Assembly (NCBI GenBank): GCA_030158675.1
Contig: JAOASL010000044.1
Span: 1-58,825, forward strand
Source: Burkholderiaceae bacterium
GTDB lineage: Bacteria; Pseudomonadota; Gammaproteobacteria; Burkholderiales; Burkholderiaceae_D
DNA length: 58,825 nt
Reading direction: 5' to 3'
The notes below the pieces were generated by a model. That model saw nothing but the letters and a program-made list of their open reading frames with translations, was not told where the DNA came from and searched no databases. Of this stretch, positions 27,028 through 35,030 are shown in pieces; the first letter of the stretch is position 1; the number at the start of each line of letters is the position of its first letter. The translations under genes were made by a program, and so were the position numbers.

Positions 27028-27720
27028 ATGATCGACCTCTATTCCATGGCCACGCCGAACGGCCACAAAGTTCACATCATGCTTGAGGAATGCGCGCTGC
27101 CCTACCGCGTGCACCACATCGACATCGGTGCCGGCGACCAGTTCAAGCCGGAATTCCTCGCCATTTCACCGAACAACAAGATTCCGGCCATCGTTGATTC
27201 CGACGGCCCGGACGGCCAGCCGATCTCGCTGTTCGAGTCGGGCGCCATCCTGATCTACCTCGCGGGCAAGATGAACCGCTTCCTCGGCCAGACTGATCGC
27301 GACAAGTTCACCGTACTGCAGTGGCTGATGTGGCAGATGGGCGGCCTTGGCCCGATGCTCGGACAGGCGCACCACTTCCGCATCTATGCGCCGGAAAAAG
27401 TCGATTACGCGATCACGCGCTACACGAACGAGGCAAAGCGCCTGTACAGCGTGCTGGAGCAGCAGCTGGCAAGGCACCGTTACATTGCCGGCGACGCATA
27501 CACGATTGCCGATATCGCCGCTTTTCCGTGGACCCGTTCGTGGCAAAACCAGGGCATTGACTGGGCCGATTATCCAAATGCGAAGCGCTGGCATGACGAG
27601 GTCGCTGCGCGGCCGGCCGTGCAGCGCGGCGTCGAAGTACTGGCCAGCCTGCGCAAGCCGCTGGTGGACGACAAGGCACGCGAGATGCTGTTCGGCTCCA
27701 CGCAATACCAGCGACGCTGA
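27028..27720 (+). CDS. glutathione S-transferase / disulfide-bond oxidoreductase (YfcG-like)
   Basis: A 230-residue GST of the nu/YfcG-like group. The N-terminal thioredoxin-like domain begins with MIDLYSMATPNGHKVHIMLE, in which the TPNGHKV segment is typical of YfcG/Ure2p-like proteins. FESGAILIYLA is the glutathione-binding signature. The helical domain carries YTIADIAAFPW. YfcG-type enzymes reduce disulfides with glutathione. It starts 109 bp after the ACAD and is followed 4 bp later by the HAD gene, so they form a unit. Confidence 0.88.
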   Translation: MIDLYSMATPNGHKVHIMLEECALPYRVHHIDIGAGDQFKPEFLAISPNNKIPAIVDSDGPDGQPISLFESGAILIYLAGKMNRFLGQTDRDKFTVLQWLMWQMGGLGPMLGQAHHFRIYAPEKVDYAITRYTNEAKRLYSVLEQQLARHRYIAGDAYTIADIAAFPWTRSWQNQGIDWADYPNAKRWHDEVAARPAVQRGVEVLASLRKPLVDDKAREMLFGSTQYQRR

Positions 27721-27724
27721 CACA

Positions 27725-28423
27725 ATGAACACGCCCGCAGTCATAGCGTTCGACGTATTCGGTACCGTCGTCGACTGGCATGGCTCGATTCGGCGCGAGG
27801 CCGAAGCGATGATGCCGGGCATCGACGGTGCCGCATTTGCCAATGCCTGGCGCGCCGGCTACAAGCCGGCAATGGCCGAAGTGCGCCAGGGCCAGCTCGG
27901 CTGGACCCGTATCGATGACCTACACCGCAAGATCCTTGACCGCATCCTGCCGCAGTTCGGGCAGGACTTGCCGGAAGAGCAGCGACAGCATCTGAACCTC
28001 GCATGGCACCGACTCGATCCGTGGCCGGATGCGGTCGACGGACTGACCCGACTGAAGTCGCGATTCACGATCGTGACGCTCTCCAACGGCAATCTGAGCC
28101 TGCTGGCCAACATGGCCAAGTACGCGCAGCTGCCGTGGGACCTGATTTTGTCGGCCGAGGTATTTCGGCACTACAAGCCGGATCCCGAGGCCTACCTCGG
28201 GGTGGCGGAAGTGTTTGACGTACCGCCGGACAAGGTGATGCTGGTAGCGACGCACGAAGATGATCTCGAAGCCGCTCAGCATTGCGGACTACAGACCGCT
28301 TATGTGCACCGGCCGGCGGAATACGGTGCACAGGCCAAGGTCGTCAGCGACCTGGCACGCTTCGACAGGGATGCCGCCGACTTCATTGACCTCGATGCGC
28401 AGCTGCGGGCTTCACCGGACTGA
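27725..28423 (+). CDS. haloacid dehalogenase type II family hydrolase
   Basis: A 232-residue HAD-superfamily protein resembling (S)-2-haloacid dehalogenases. Motif I is AFDVFGTVVDWH with nucleophile D10, motif II is TLSNGNLSLL, and FRHYKPDPEAYLGVAEVF matches the family's lysine-containing segment. Where type II dehalogenases usually have SSNxWD, this one has VATHEDDLEAAQHCG. The true substrate may therefore differ from 2-chloropropionate. It begins 4 bp after the GST stop. Confidence 0.85.
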   Translation: MNTPAVIAFDVFGTVVDWHGSIRREAEAMMPGIDGAAFANAWRAGYKPAMAEVRQGQLGWTRIDDLHRKILDRILPQFGQDLPEEQRQHLNLAWHRLDPWPDAVDGLTRLKSRFTIVTLSNGNLSLLANMAKYAQLPWDLILSAEVFRHYKPDPEAYLGVAEVFDVPPDKVMLVATHEDDLEAAQHCGLQTAYVHRPAEYGAQAKVVSDLARFDRDAADFIDLDAQLRASPD

Positions 28424-28465
28424 AAGTCTCTTTTCAAGAGGGCGATGTCAAGAGTCACGCTGTGT

Positions 28466-29458
28466 CTAGGGCTTCTCCAGCAACAAGCGCATCCCCTGCA
28501 GCACATAGCGCGTATCCGGCGAATTCACATTGCGGAAATTGCAGCGCGCATACAGCGCCCAGGTATGCCAGGCGCCGCCGCGCCGCACCTTCACCGATCC
28601 TTCAGCCGGACCCTTCGGGTCTTCCAGTGGCGTGTCCTGATAGTAGTTCTCGCCATACCAGTCCGCCGTCCACTCCCATGCATTGCCAGCCATGTCGTAC
28701 AGTCCAAATGCGTTCGGCTCGAAGCTGCCGACCGGCGCGGTGAAGGGGAATTTGTCATCGCCGGGACGCGCATACGCTGCCCATTGCGGCCATAGCTTCG
28801 CGCTGCTGGCATCAAACACATTCGCTGTCAGGTCCAGCGCAACCGGATCATTCCCGGCCGGGAAAAGCGTCGACTGGCCCGCGTTGCATCCGTATTCCCA
28901 TTCGGCTTCGGTCGGCAGGCGATAACGGTGTCCTTCCTTTTCACTGAGCCAGTGAGCCATTGCGACCGCATCATTCCAGGTGACATTCAGCACCGGATGA
29001 TCGTCGGCCTGCGGAAATCCCGGATTGGCCCATGAATACTTCGGATCTCGGCCGGCGAACGCATCGTGCCGCTCGGTCGTGGCCGGGTCATATGCGGGAT
29101 CATAACCATAGCCGCCCGCGCCATCGCGCACCGACTCGGGCACATAGCCGGACAACTCAAGAAATTTGCGGAACTGCCCGACCGTCACTTCGTGCTGACC
29201 CAGCCAGAAATCGTGCGTGATCCAGACGGTATGCACCGGCATCTCGTCCGACAGCTCATCCAGACGAGATTCTTCATACTGCGGAAACAACTGTTTCATC
29301 CTTGTGGGCGAACGTGCATTACCCATCTGGAAGGCACCCACGGGCACCTGGACAAAAAGCATGCCGAGCGAGTTTTCAAAGACGGCCGGTTCCTGCGCCT
29401 GTGCCGTCGGCATGAAGGCCACCAGCGCGATCAGGCCGCCCAACAGTTTGGTCAACAT
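28466..29458 (-). CDS. exported SUMF1/FGE-fold protein lacking the catalytic cysteines
   Basis: A 330-residue protein with a signal peptide (MLTKLLGGLIALVAFMPTAQ, cleavage near AQA-QE) and one formylglycine-generating-enzyme (SUMF1) domain. Fold markers are MGNARSP, LGQHEVTVGQFRKFLE, PVLNVTWNDAVAMAHWLSEK, YRLPTEAEWEYGCNAG and FGLYDMAGNAWEWTADWY. In the C-terminal RRGGAWHTWALYARCNFRN segment both positions of the FGE catalytic Cys pair are Thr and Ala. Formylglycine formation is therefore unlikely; a binding or maturation role in the periplasm is possible. GGAGG stands four bases before the chosen start. Confidence 0.85.
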   Translation of the reverse strand: MLTKLLGGLIALVAFMPTAQAQEPAVFENSLGMLFVQVPVGAFQMGNARSPTRMKQLFPQYEESRLDELSDEMPVHTVWITHDFWLGQHEVTVGQFRKFLELSGYVPESVRDGAGGYGYDPAYDPATTERHDAFAGRDPKYSWANPGFPQADDHPVLNVTWNDAVAMAHWLSEKEGHRYRLPTEAEWEYGCNAGQSTLFPAGNDPVALDLTANVFDASSAKLWPQWAAYARPGDDKFPFTAPVGSFEPNAFGLYDMAGNAWEWTADWYGENYYQDTPLEDPKGPAEGSVKVRRGGAWHTWALYARCNFRNVNSPDTRYVLQGMRLLLEKP

Positions 29459-29561
29459 AAAACCTCCGTGCCGCATCCGGCGATTCAATTCGTAAAGCCC
29501 ATACCAGTGAGACATGCCCGCTCATCCGGAGCGCGATACAGCCACACAGTAGGACTGTCTG

Positions 29562-30017
29562 TCAAAAGTACTGCCTGAGCACGACTTCAGCAACGCAGAC
29601 CGGCTTGTCGCCGCTGTCCTGCTCGACCGTGTATTTCCAGGTGCTTTGCGCGCAATCCGGATGACGCTCGACGGCCAACAGACTGAAGCGACCGCGAATG
29701 CGTCGGCCGACGCGCAGCGGCGACGGAAAGCGAACTTTGTTGGTGCCGTAGTTGATGCTCATGCGCGCGAACGGAAACGCCACTTCCGCCTCGAAGAATC
29801 GCGGCAGCAGCGACAGGGTCAGGTAGCCGTGCGCGATCGTGCCGCCGAATGGCGACTCGCGCTCGGCGCGCTCGCGGTCGACGTGAATCCATTGCGGATC
29901 GTCGGTCGCACCGGCGAACAGGTTCACGCGCTCCTGCGTGAGCGTCATCCATTCGGATACTGCGATTTCCTTACCGACATCAGCCTCGAGCGCCTCGGCA
30001 CTCTCGAAATGGCGCAT
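29562..30017 (-). CDS. MaoC-like enoyl-CoA hydratase
   Basis: A 151-residue hot-dog-fold hydratase of the MaoC family. The R-specific hydratase motif is visible as FAGATDDPQWIHVDRERAER with the Asp/His pair and then FGGTIAHGYLTLSLLP. It hydrates enoyl-CoA to the (R)-3-hydroxyacyl-CoA. It follows the two acyl-CoA dehydrogenases by 29 bp, so it should act on their product. If the product enters PHA synthesis it could also feed phaC, but that is speculation. Confidence 0.9.
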   Translation of the reverse strand: MRHFESAEALEADVGKEIAVSEWMTLTQERVNLFAGATDDPQWIHVDRERAERESPFGGTIAHGYLTLSLLPRFFEAEVAFPFARMSINYGTNKVRFPSPLRVGRRIRGRFSLLAVERHPDCAQSTWKYTVEQDSGDKPVCVAEVVLRQYF

Positions 30018-30046
30018 TGTCTCTTCCTTGATATGTGTTGGTTTGT

Positions 30047-31195
30047 TCAGATAGTCGGGATCGTTGTGGCAAAACCGGGCTGCGCGGCGAAACGCGCCAG
30101 ATGATGATCCGTATCGCCCAGCGTCAGTTCAATGACCGCCAGTCGCTTGAACAAATGCGCAGCCGGCAGCTCATTCGTCACGCCCATGCCGCCGTGCAGC
30201 TGGACCGCTTGCTGGCCGATGAATTTCATCGCCTCACCGATGCGCGCCTTCGCTGCAGATACGGTACGCCGACGCTCGATGGCATCGGGCGAAGCGACCT
30301 TCACCGCGGCCAGCATTGCCATAGAACGCGCCTGTTCGAGCTGAATCAGCATGTCGGCCATACGATGCTGCAGCGCCTGGAAGCGGCCGATCGGCACGCC
30401 GAATTGCTGGCGGGTCTTCAGATAATCGAGCGTGGCGTCGAGCAGCGCCTCCATCACGCCGAGCGCCTCCGCGCATAACAGCGCAATGCCATGGTCGGCA
30501 GCGGCGTCGAGCGCGTCCCACCCCTGCCCTTCGATACCGAGCAGCGCGCTCGCGGGCACCCGCACATCGCCGAACGCGACGGTCGCTATGCGCGTGCCGT
30601 CATTGCAGCGCACGTCACTGATGCGAAGGCCGGGCGCATTGGCCGGCACGACGAACAGCGAAATGCCGACGGCATCACGGGAGTCGCCACGACTGCGCGC
30701 CGACACAATCAGGCAGCCGGCTTGCGCGCCATGCAACACGGCAGACTTGTTGCCGCTGATGACCCAGACGTCACCGTCACGCCGCGCGCGCGTTTCGATG
30801 TCAAACAGTTCGTGGCGTGACTGCGGCTCGCCCACTGCACTGGCGAGCCGGAGTTCGCCGCGGGCAACCTGCTCCAGCAGATCACCCTGTCCGCCGGCAC
30901 GTTTCAGCAATTCGGTGCCGAGCGCGGTCGCAAACACCGGCTCGACGACCAGTGCGCGCCCCAACGCCCGCATCACTCCCATCTGGTCGATGGCACTACC
31001 GTCAAAGCCGCCATGCTCGGCCGGCACCGGCAACGCCGTCACCCCGAGTTCGGCAAGCGCCGACCAGGCATCATCCGACACGCCACTGGCAGAACGTAGG
31101 GTCGCCTTGCGCTGCTCGAAGCCATAGTCCTTTTCGGCCCAGCGCGCGATCGTATCGGCCAGTTGCTGCTGCTCGGGATTGAGTTCGAAGTCCAT
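30047..31195 (-). CDS. acyl-CoA dehydrogenase, small-subunit type
   Basis: A 382-residue ACAD-fold protein resembling the small subunits of heteromeric acyl-CoA dehydrogenases (PimD, FadE/ChsE type). It has DVWVISGNKSAVLHGAQAG in the FAD region and LDYLKTRQQFGVPIGRFQALQHRMAD in the helical domain. At the position of the YEGT catalytic glutamate of medium-chain enzymes it reads TLGDTDHH, so the base is absent there. This supports an alpha2-beta2 partner with the gene 9 bp upstream. Confidence 0.88.
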   Translation of the reverse strand: MDFELNPEQQQLADTIARWAEKDYGFEQRKATLRSASGVSDDAWSALAELGVTALPVPAEHGGFDGSAIDQMGVMRALGRALVVEPVFATALGTELLKRAGGQGDLLEQVARGELRLASAVGEPQSRHELFDIETRARRDGDVWVISGNKSAVLHGAQAGCLIVSARSRGDSRDAVGISLFVVPANAPGLRISDVRCNDGTRIATVAFGDVRVPASALLGIEGQGWDALDAAADHGIALLCAEALGVMEALLDATLDYLKTRQQFGVPIGRFQALQHRMADMLIQLEQARSMAMLAAVKVASPDAIERRRTVSAAKARIGEAMKFIGQQAVQLHGGMGVTNELPAAHLFKRLAVIELTLGDTDHHLARFAAQPGFATTIPTI

Positions 31196-31204
31196 GTCGT
31201 CGCC

Positions 31205-32401
31205 TTACAGTCCGAGGATCATCTGGGTGATGATGTTTTTCTGGATCTCATTCGAGCCGCCGTAAATCGACGTCTTGCGGTAGTTGAAGTAGTACGGCAG
31301 CAGCGGTGCGGCATCATCGTCACCGCCGCGGCTGTGTTCTTCTGCGCTCTCGAGATAGCCAGGGTCGAAAGGCAATGCCAGCGGACCGGCCGCTTCGACC
31401 ATCAGTTCAGTCAGCCGCTGCTGCACCTCAGTACCCTTCACTTTCAGCATCGATGCTTCAGGACCGGGCGCCTTGCGGCGCGCTTCCTGCGAGATCACCC
31501 GCAGCACAGTCACTTCGAGGGCCATCAGCTCGATCTCGAGCGCAGCGACTTTGGCGCTGAACAGCGGATCCTGAATCAGCGGCAGGCCGCCTTTGCGTAT
31601 GCGCTGCGCAAGCGTCTTCAGGAACGCGAGTTCGCGTTTGGAACGACCGACAGCGGCGATGCCGGTGCGCTCATGGCCGAGCAGATATTTTGCATAGGTC
31701 CAGCCACGATTTTCTTCGCCGACCAGGTTGGCAACCGGCACGCGCACGTTATCGAAGAACACTTCGTTGACTTCATGGTCTTCGTCGAGCGTGATGATGG
31801 GACGCACGGTAATGCCAGGCGTCTTCATGTCGATCAGCAGGAAGGAAATGCCTTCCTGCTTGCGCGCATCGGGATCGGTGCGCACCAGACAGAACATCAT
31901 GTCCGCATGCTGGCCAAGGGTAGTCCAGGTCTTCTGGCCGCTGACGATGTAATCGTCGCCGTCGCGCTGCGCGCGCGTCTTCAGCGAAGCGAGGTCAGAA
32001 CCGGAGCCCGGTTCTGAATAGCCCTGACACCACCAGTCTTCGCAGGACAGAATGCGCGGCAGGTAGTGGCGTTTTTGTGCTTCGCTGCCGAAGGCGATCA
32101 GCACCGGCGCGACCATGTTCACGCCAAACGGCAGGATGGGCGGCGTGCCGGCGCGCGCGCACTCTTCCTCCCAGAGGTGCTGCTGCACCTTGCTCCAGCC
32201 GGTGCCGCCGTGCTCGACCGGCCAGTTCGGCGCAACCCAGCCTTGGCCGTAGACGATCTTGTGCCAGCGGACGTAATCGTCACGACCGAGGCGCTTGTGA
32301 TTGAGTACCTTGTGCTGCAGATCTGCCGGCAGGTTCGCGGCGATCCAGGCACGCACGGTATCGCGGAACGCCAGATCTTCCGGCGCGTAGTTCAAGTCCA
32401 T
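31205..32401 (-). CDS. acyl-CoA dehydrogenase, large-subunit type
   Basis: A 398-residue ACAD resembling large subunits such as PimC or FadE-type steroid/cyclic acyl-CoA dehydrogenases. The FAD/acyl motif is GYSEPGSGSDLASLKTRAQR, followed by DDYIVSGQKTWTTLGQHADM. The C-terminus has KTSIYGGSNEIQKNII, where the usual YEGT glutamate is Gly; the base may come from another position, as in some family members. The start at 32401 has GGAG just upstream. It leads the ACAD-ACAD-MaoC operon. Confidence 0.9.
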   Translation of the reverse strand: MDLNYAPEDLAFRDTVRAWIAANLPADLQHKVLNHKRLGRDDYVRWHKIVYGQGWVAPNWPVEHGGTGWSKVQQHLWEEECARAGTPPILPFGVNMVAPVLIAFGSEAQKRHYLPRILSCEDWWCQGYSEPGSGSDLASLKTRAQRDGDDYIVSGQKTWTTLGQHADMMFCLVRTDPDARKQEGISFLLIDMKTPGITVRPIITLDEDHEVNEVFFDNVRVPVANLVGEENRGWTYAKYLLGHERTGIAAVGRSKRELAFLKTLAQRIRKGGLPLIQDPLFSAKVAALEIELMALEVTVLRVISQEARRKAPGPEASMLKVKGTEVQQRLTELMVEAAGPLALPFDPGYLESAEEHSRGGDDDAAPLLPYYFNYRKTSIYGGSNEIQKNIITQMILGL

Positions 32402-32478
32402 GCTGTCTCCGACGGTCTGTTTATTATTAAGCACGACCGTTCGGATTCTACCTTATGCCTCCGCGCAGGCGCAGAGGC

Positions 32479-32504
32479 TGCGACCCGGCACTGACCGGGT
32501 CGCA
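32479..32504. repeat. perfect 10-bp hairpin
   Basis: TGCGACCCGG (32479-32488) and CCGGGTCGCA (32495-32504) pair perfectly around CACTGA. It lies in the 179-bp gap upstream of the ACAD gene and downstream of the small lipoprotein on the same strand. It may end the lipoprotein transcript, though there is no T-tract. Confidence 0.5.
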
Positions 32505-32580
32505 CCGGGCTTATCGTCGCCCTCAACGCGCCGAGAGCACACTATGGCCAGCGCCGCCAGCGACCTGACGGGACAGGCTG

Positions 32581-32700
32581 TTAGTCGATGTAGGAGTGGA
32601 AAGGATCAGGATGGCTGACCTGGCCATACTGCGAGCTGGCGGGCATGCTGCTGCAGGCGGTCAGCAAGGCTGCCGCTAACAGGCAAAGGAATTTTTTCAT
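32581..32700 (-). CDS. very small lipoprotein
   Basis: A 39-residue predicted lipoprotein. MKKFLCLLAAALLTACSS is a complete lipoprotein signal with lipobox LTAC, giving a mature peptide of about 24 residues rich in Ser, Pro, His and Asp. The start at 32700 has GAGGA five bases upstream; in-frame upstream Mets would spoil the signal. It is similar in size to entericidin-like peptides, but I see no true sequence match. Function unknown. Confidence 0.65.
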   Translation of the reverse strand: MKKFLCLLAAALLTACSSMPASSQYGQVSHPDPFHSYID

Positions 32701-32999
32701 CAGAGTCCTCGCTTTCATCGGATCGTTGAAGGTTCGCAGTGTCGGCGTGACAAGCTTCCCTGCCATCGACAAGCCTGCAGTCTGAGCATGGCGGTTCGCG
32801 TAAGTTTCAATCGACTGTGAATGACGGATATCGTCGCATGAAGACCGAATCTTAGGGCGAACAACGAATCGCTCTACAGACGATCAGCGTAGCAGTGGGA
32901 CGCCTCAGATGATACTGATTGTTCGACAACTGAACGATCAGCAGACCGGGTTTGTGCAGCGTCAGGCTACGGTACCTGCCAGTATCGAATCGGCCGTGC
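32701..32999. other. 299-bp gap without a gene
   Basis: No convincing reading frame. It holds an imperfect inverted repeat (CTGATTGTTC at 32915-32924 with GAACGATCAG at 32932-32941, 9 of 10 pairs), which may end the reverse-strand gene above it. Promoter sequences for the small lipoprotein are presumably also here. Confidence 0.4.
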
Positions 33000-33380
33000 T
33001 TACTGGCACAGGCTTTTCCAGATTGTCCCATCGCGACTGCCGGGTTCGGGTATCTGCCAGTCCTGCACCTGCTCATTGACATCCAGCGCACCGCCGCCGG
33101 CCATGTTTTCCGGATAGATCTCGGCGCGCAGCCGGCGAATTTTCTTTGCGGCGCAATCGAGTTCATAGCGTGCGCGGGCACTCAGGTATTCCTTGCCCTG
33201 GTCGAGCTGGATCTGGTGAAAGTCCTGCGAGCTGTCGACCGTCCAGCCGCTGGCGGTCTTTGCCGCACCGTCCCGGTCGATGTACAAGATGCCCTCCCGG
33301 GTTTCCTGCAGCATGCTCCAGCCCGCCGTGGCATGACCCGCTGCCGCCAGGCTGGCGAGCAAGAAGAAAAACCGCTTCAT
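33000..33380 (-). CDS. exported protein, surface-adhesin E-like
   Basis: A 126-residue exported protein. The signal peptide MKRFFFLLASLAAAGHATAG has probable cleavage after ATA or TAG. The mature domain (WSMLQETREGILYIDRDGAAK, then a Cys in YELDCAAKKIRRLRAEIY and one at the C-terminus, WKSLCQ) resembles the surface-adhesin protein E (Adhesin_E) domain found in many beta-proteobacterial secreted proteins. The two mature cysteines could form a disulfide. The start at 33380 is preferred over a Met four codons upstream because it gives a normal signal peptide. Confidence 0.65.
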   Translation of the reverse strand: MKRFFFLLASLAAAGHATAGWSMLQETREGILYIDRDGAAKTASGWTVDSSQDFHQIQLDQGKEYLSARARYELDCAAKKIRRLRAEIYPENMAGGGALDVNEQVQDWQIPEPGSRDGTIWKSLCQ

Positions 33381-33447
33381 GCGCGTCTCCATAGTGTTGT
33401 TGTCGATCGGCCCGAGTTTACCGGTGTACTCCTGCCCACGCTCGGGC

Positions 33448-33645
33448 CGCCATCTTCATCCAGGCTGGCGCGCAGCCGGCGCTGACTGTCGGCTGCGGGC
33501 ATGGCGCCGCTGGTACGGGCAATCTCTGCGCCATAGCGAAATAGCCCCATCGCCGGAATGCTGCGAATGCGCAAGTGCGCACTCGTTTGCGGTGACGCAC
33601 AGGCATTGATCTTCGCAAAGCGCACTTCGGGTATTTGCCGGAAAT
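33448..33645 (-). pseudogene. thioredoxin C-terminal remnant
   Basis: On the reverse strand, directly after the SDR stop, the frame reads VRFAKINACASPQTSAHLRI, then RSIPAMGLFRYGAEIART and SGAMPAADSQRRLRASL. This aligns with the C-terminal half of thioredoxin, including the cis-Pro IP motif, the FKNG-like turn and the GA segment. The N-terminal half with WCGPC is missing, and the only ATG in frame lies inside the SDR gene. A small 5'-deleted relic is the best explanation; expression as a functional thioredoxin is not possible. Confidence 0.65.
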
Positions 33646-34394
33646 CAGCGCGCCAGATAACCACCATCCACCGGGTAATAGCTGCCGGTGACAAACGATG
33701 CGCGGTCCGACCCCAGCCACGCCACCAGTTCGGCCACCTCTTCGGGCCGGCCGAGGCGGCCCATCGGATGCGCAGACACCAGCCAGTCGTTGACGGATTT
33801 CTCGGCTTCGAATTTGCTGATCATCGGCGTATGAATGAAAGCAGGACCGACCGCATTCACCCGCACACCACGCGAGGCATATTCGAGTGCGCTGGTCTGC
33901 GTCAGCCCGACTACGCCGTGTTTTGCGGCCGCGTAGGCCGGCGCCGTCGCAAAACCTACTGCACCGAGGATGGAGGCAATGTTCACGATGGATCCGCCGC
34001 CCGAATTCAGCAGTGCAGGGATCTGGTATTTCATTCCGTAAAACACGCCGGACAGGTTGATCGAGATGACCCGGCTCCACTCATCCAGCGGGTAATCGGC
34101 GGTCGGCAGTGTCTCGCCGCCCACACCGGCGTTATTGCAGGCGACGTGCAAAGCACCATAGCGGCTGAGCGTGTGCGCGACCAGCGCTTCCATAGCGGCC
34201 GGTTCGGCCACGTTGGCCTTGACGAACATGGCGGCCCCTCCCTGTCGCACCACCAGGTCGACGGTCTCGTGGCCACCGGCCTCGTTCATGTCGGACACGA
34301 CCACGGTTGCGCCTTCGCGCGCCAGCACCAGAGCAATCGCGCGACCAATACCTGACGATGCCCCGGTCACAAGAGCGACTTTATTGTGCAGCAT
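33645..34394 (-). CDS. short-chain dehydrogenase/reductase (SDR)
   Basis: A 249-residue classical SDR oxidoreductase. The Rossmann motif TGASSGIGRAIA and acidic residue in VVVSDMNEAGG suggest NAD(H) preference. NNAGVGG, the catalytic Ser in NIASILGAVG and the YxxxK in AYAAAKHG are all present, with PVDGGY at the C-terminus. AAGGAGGG precedes the start. It may provide 3-hydroxyacyl-CoA or alcohol dehydrogenase activity for the neighbouring acyl-CoA genes; that link is inferred. Confidence 0.92.
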   Translation of the reverse strand: MLHNKVALVTGASSGIGRAIALVLAREGATVVVSDMNEAGGHETVDLVVRQGGAAMFVKANVAEPAAMEALVAHTLSRYGALHVACNNAGVGGETLPTADYPLDEWSRVISINLSGVFYGMKYQIPALLNSGGGSIVNIASILGAVGFATAPAYAAAKHGVVGLTQTSALEYASRGVRVNAVGPAFIHTPMISKFEAEKSVNDWLVSAHPMGRLGRPEEVAELVAWLGSDRASFVTGSYYPVDGGYLAR

Positions 34395-34787
34395 GAGACC
34401 CTCCTTTTTCTGATCGATCGGTTCCGTCCAGTCGCCACGGACAACGATAAGGCAAGCACCGGCGGGAGTGATTCGGGTATAACGCGTGATCGACTATCTT
34501 TCCAGAAGTCTGATCAACAGTTGCCGGGATTTCTACGCTGCGACCTCACAGAGTGGCATTCTGAGACCGGGCCCGGCTATTGGTTTTTGTTATTTAAACA
34601 AGCTGTCATCTGCCTTACAGGCAAGCCGGAAAGCCAGCGGCATCCGTAACGCTGCGCACCGCAGAAAAGCATATTGCTTGACGCCGCAGTAACAAGCTGA
34701 TTATTCTGCCCCGGATAGCCATTCGGGCAACATGGCTATATTCCGCAGCATCAAAGAAACATACTTTGAACGCAGGAGGAGATAATC
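34395..34787. other. 393-bp gap, no gene; possible promoter
   Basis: No supported gene. TTGACG (34678-34683) followed after 17 bp by TTATTC (34701-34706) is a weak sigma-70-like promoter for the DUF3149 peptide gene downstream. The rest shows no repeat or RNA structure I can support. Confidence 0.3.
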
Positions 34788-34931
34788 ATGAAACTGTGGA
34801 GTGACTTGTTTTCCACTGACTATGGCATTCTGAGCGCGATCGTGATCGGCAGCGTCCTTGCGATCGCGGTCTTTACCGTACGTATGTTCCTGAAGAACGT
34901 GAAGCGCGACAGCCAGAGCGTCAAGACCTGA
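34788..34931 (+). CDS. DUF3149 small membrane peptide
   Basis: A 47-residue peptide beginning MKLWSDLFSTDYGILSAIVI, with one transmembrane helix at about 14-33 and a basic C-terminal tail (KNVKRDSQSVKT). It matches the short DUF3149 family found in betaproteobacteria. AGGAGGAGA lies 7 bases before the ATG, a very strong ribosome site. A perfect terminator follows 15 bp after the stop, so it is a single-gene transcript. Function unknown. Confidence 0.85.
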   Translation: MKLWSDLFSTDYGILSAIVIGSVLAIAVFTVRMFLKNVKRDSQSVKT

Positions 34932-34946
34932 CAACTGGCGCCGACC

Positions 34947-34986
34947 AAAGTCCATCCGGTCGATCGGCCGGATGGACTTTTTTATT
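34947..34986 (+). terminator. rho-independent terminator of DUF3149 gene
   Basis: AAAGTCCATCCGG (34947-34959) and CCGGATGGACTTT (34968-34980) are perfect 13-bp arms, followed by TTTTATTTT. The loop CGATCG is itself palindromic. Confidence 0.93.
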
Positions 34987-35030
34987 TTGGCGACGCACCC
35001 GCATGAGGTGCGTCGCCGCAAAGAAGAACG

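Noticed and set aside
33418-34080. 220-codon reverse frame within the SDR gene
   Set aside because: It is out of frame with the intact SDR, whose cofactor and YxxxK motifs are clear; only the separate thioredoxin-like frame is real homology.
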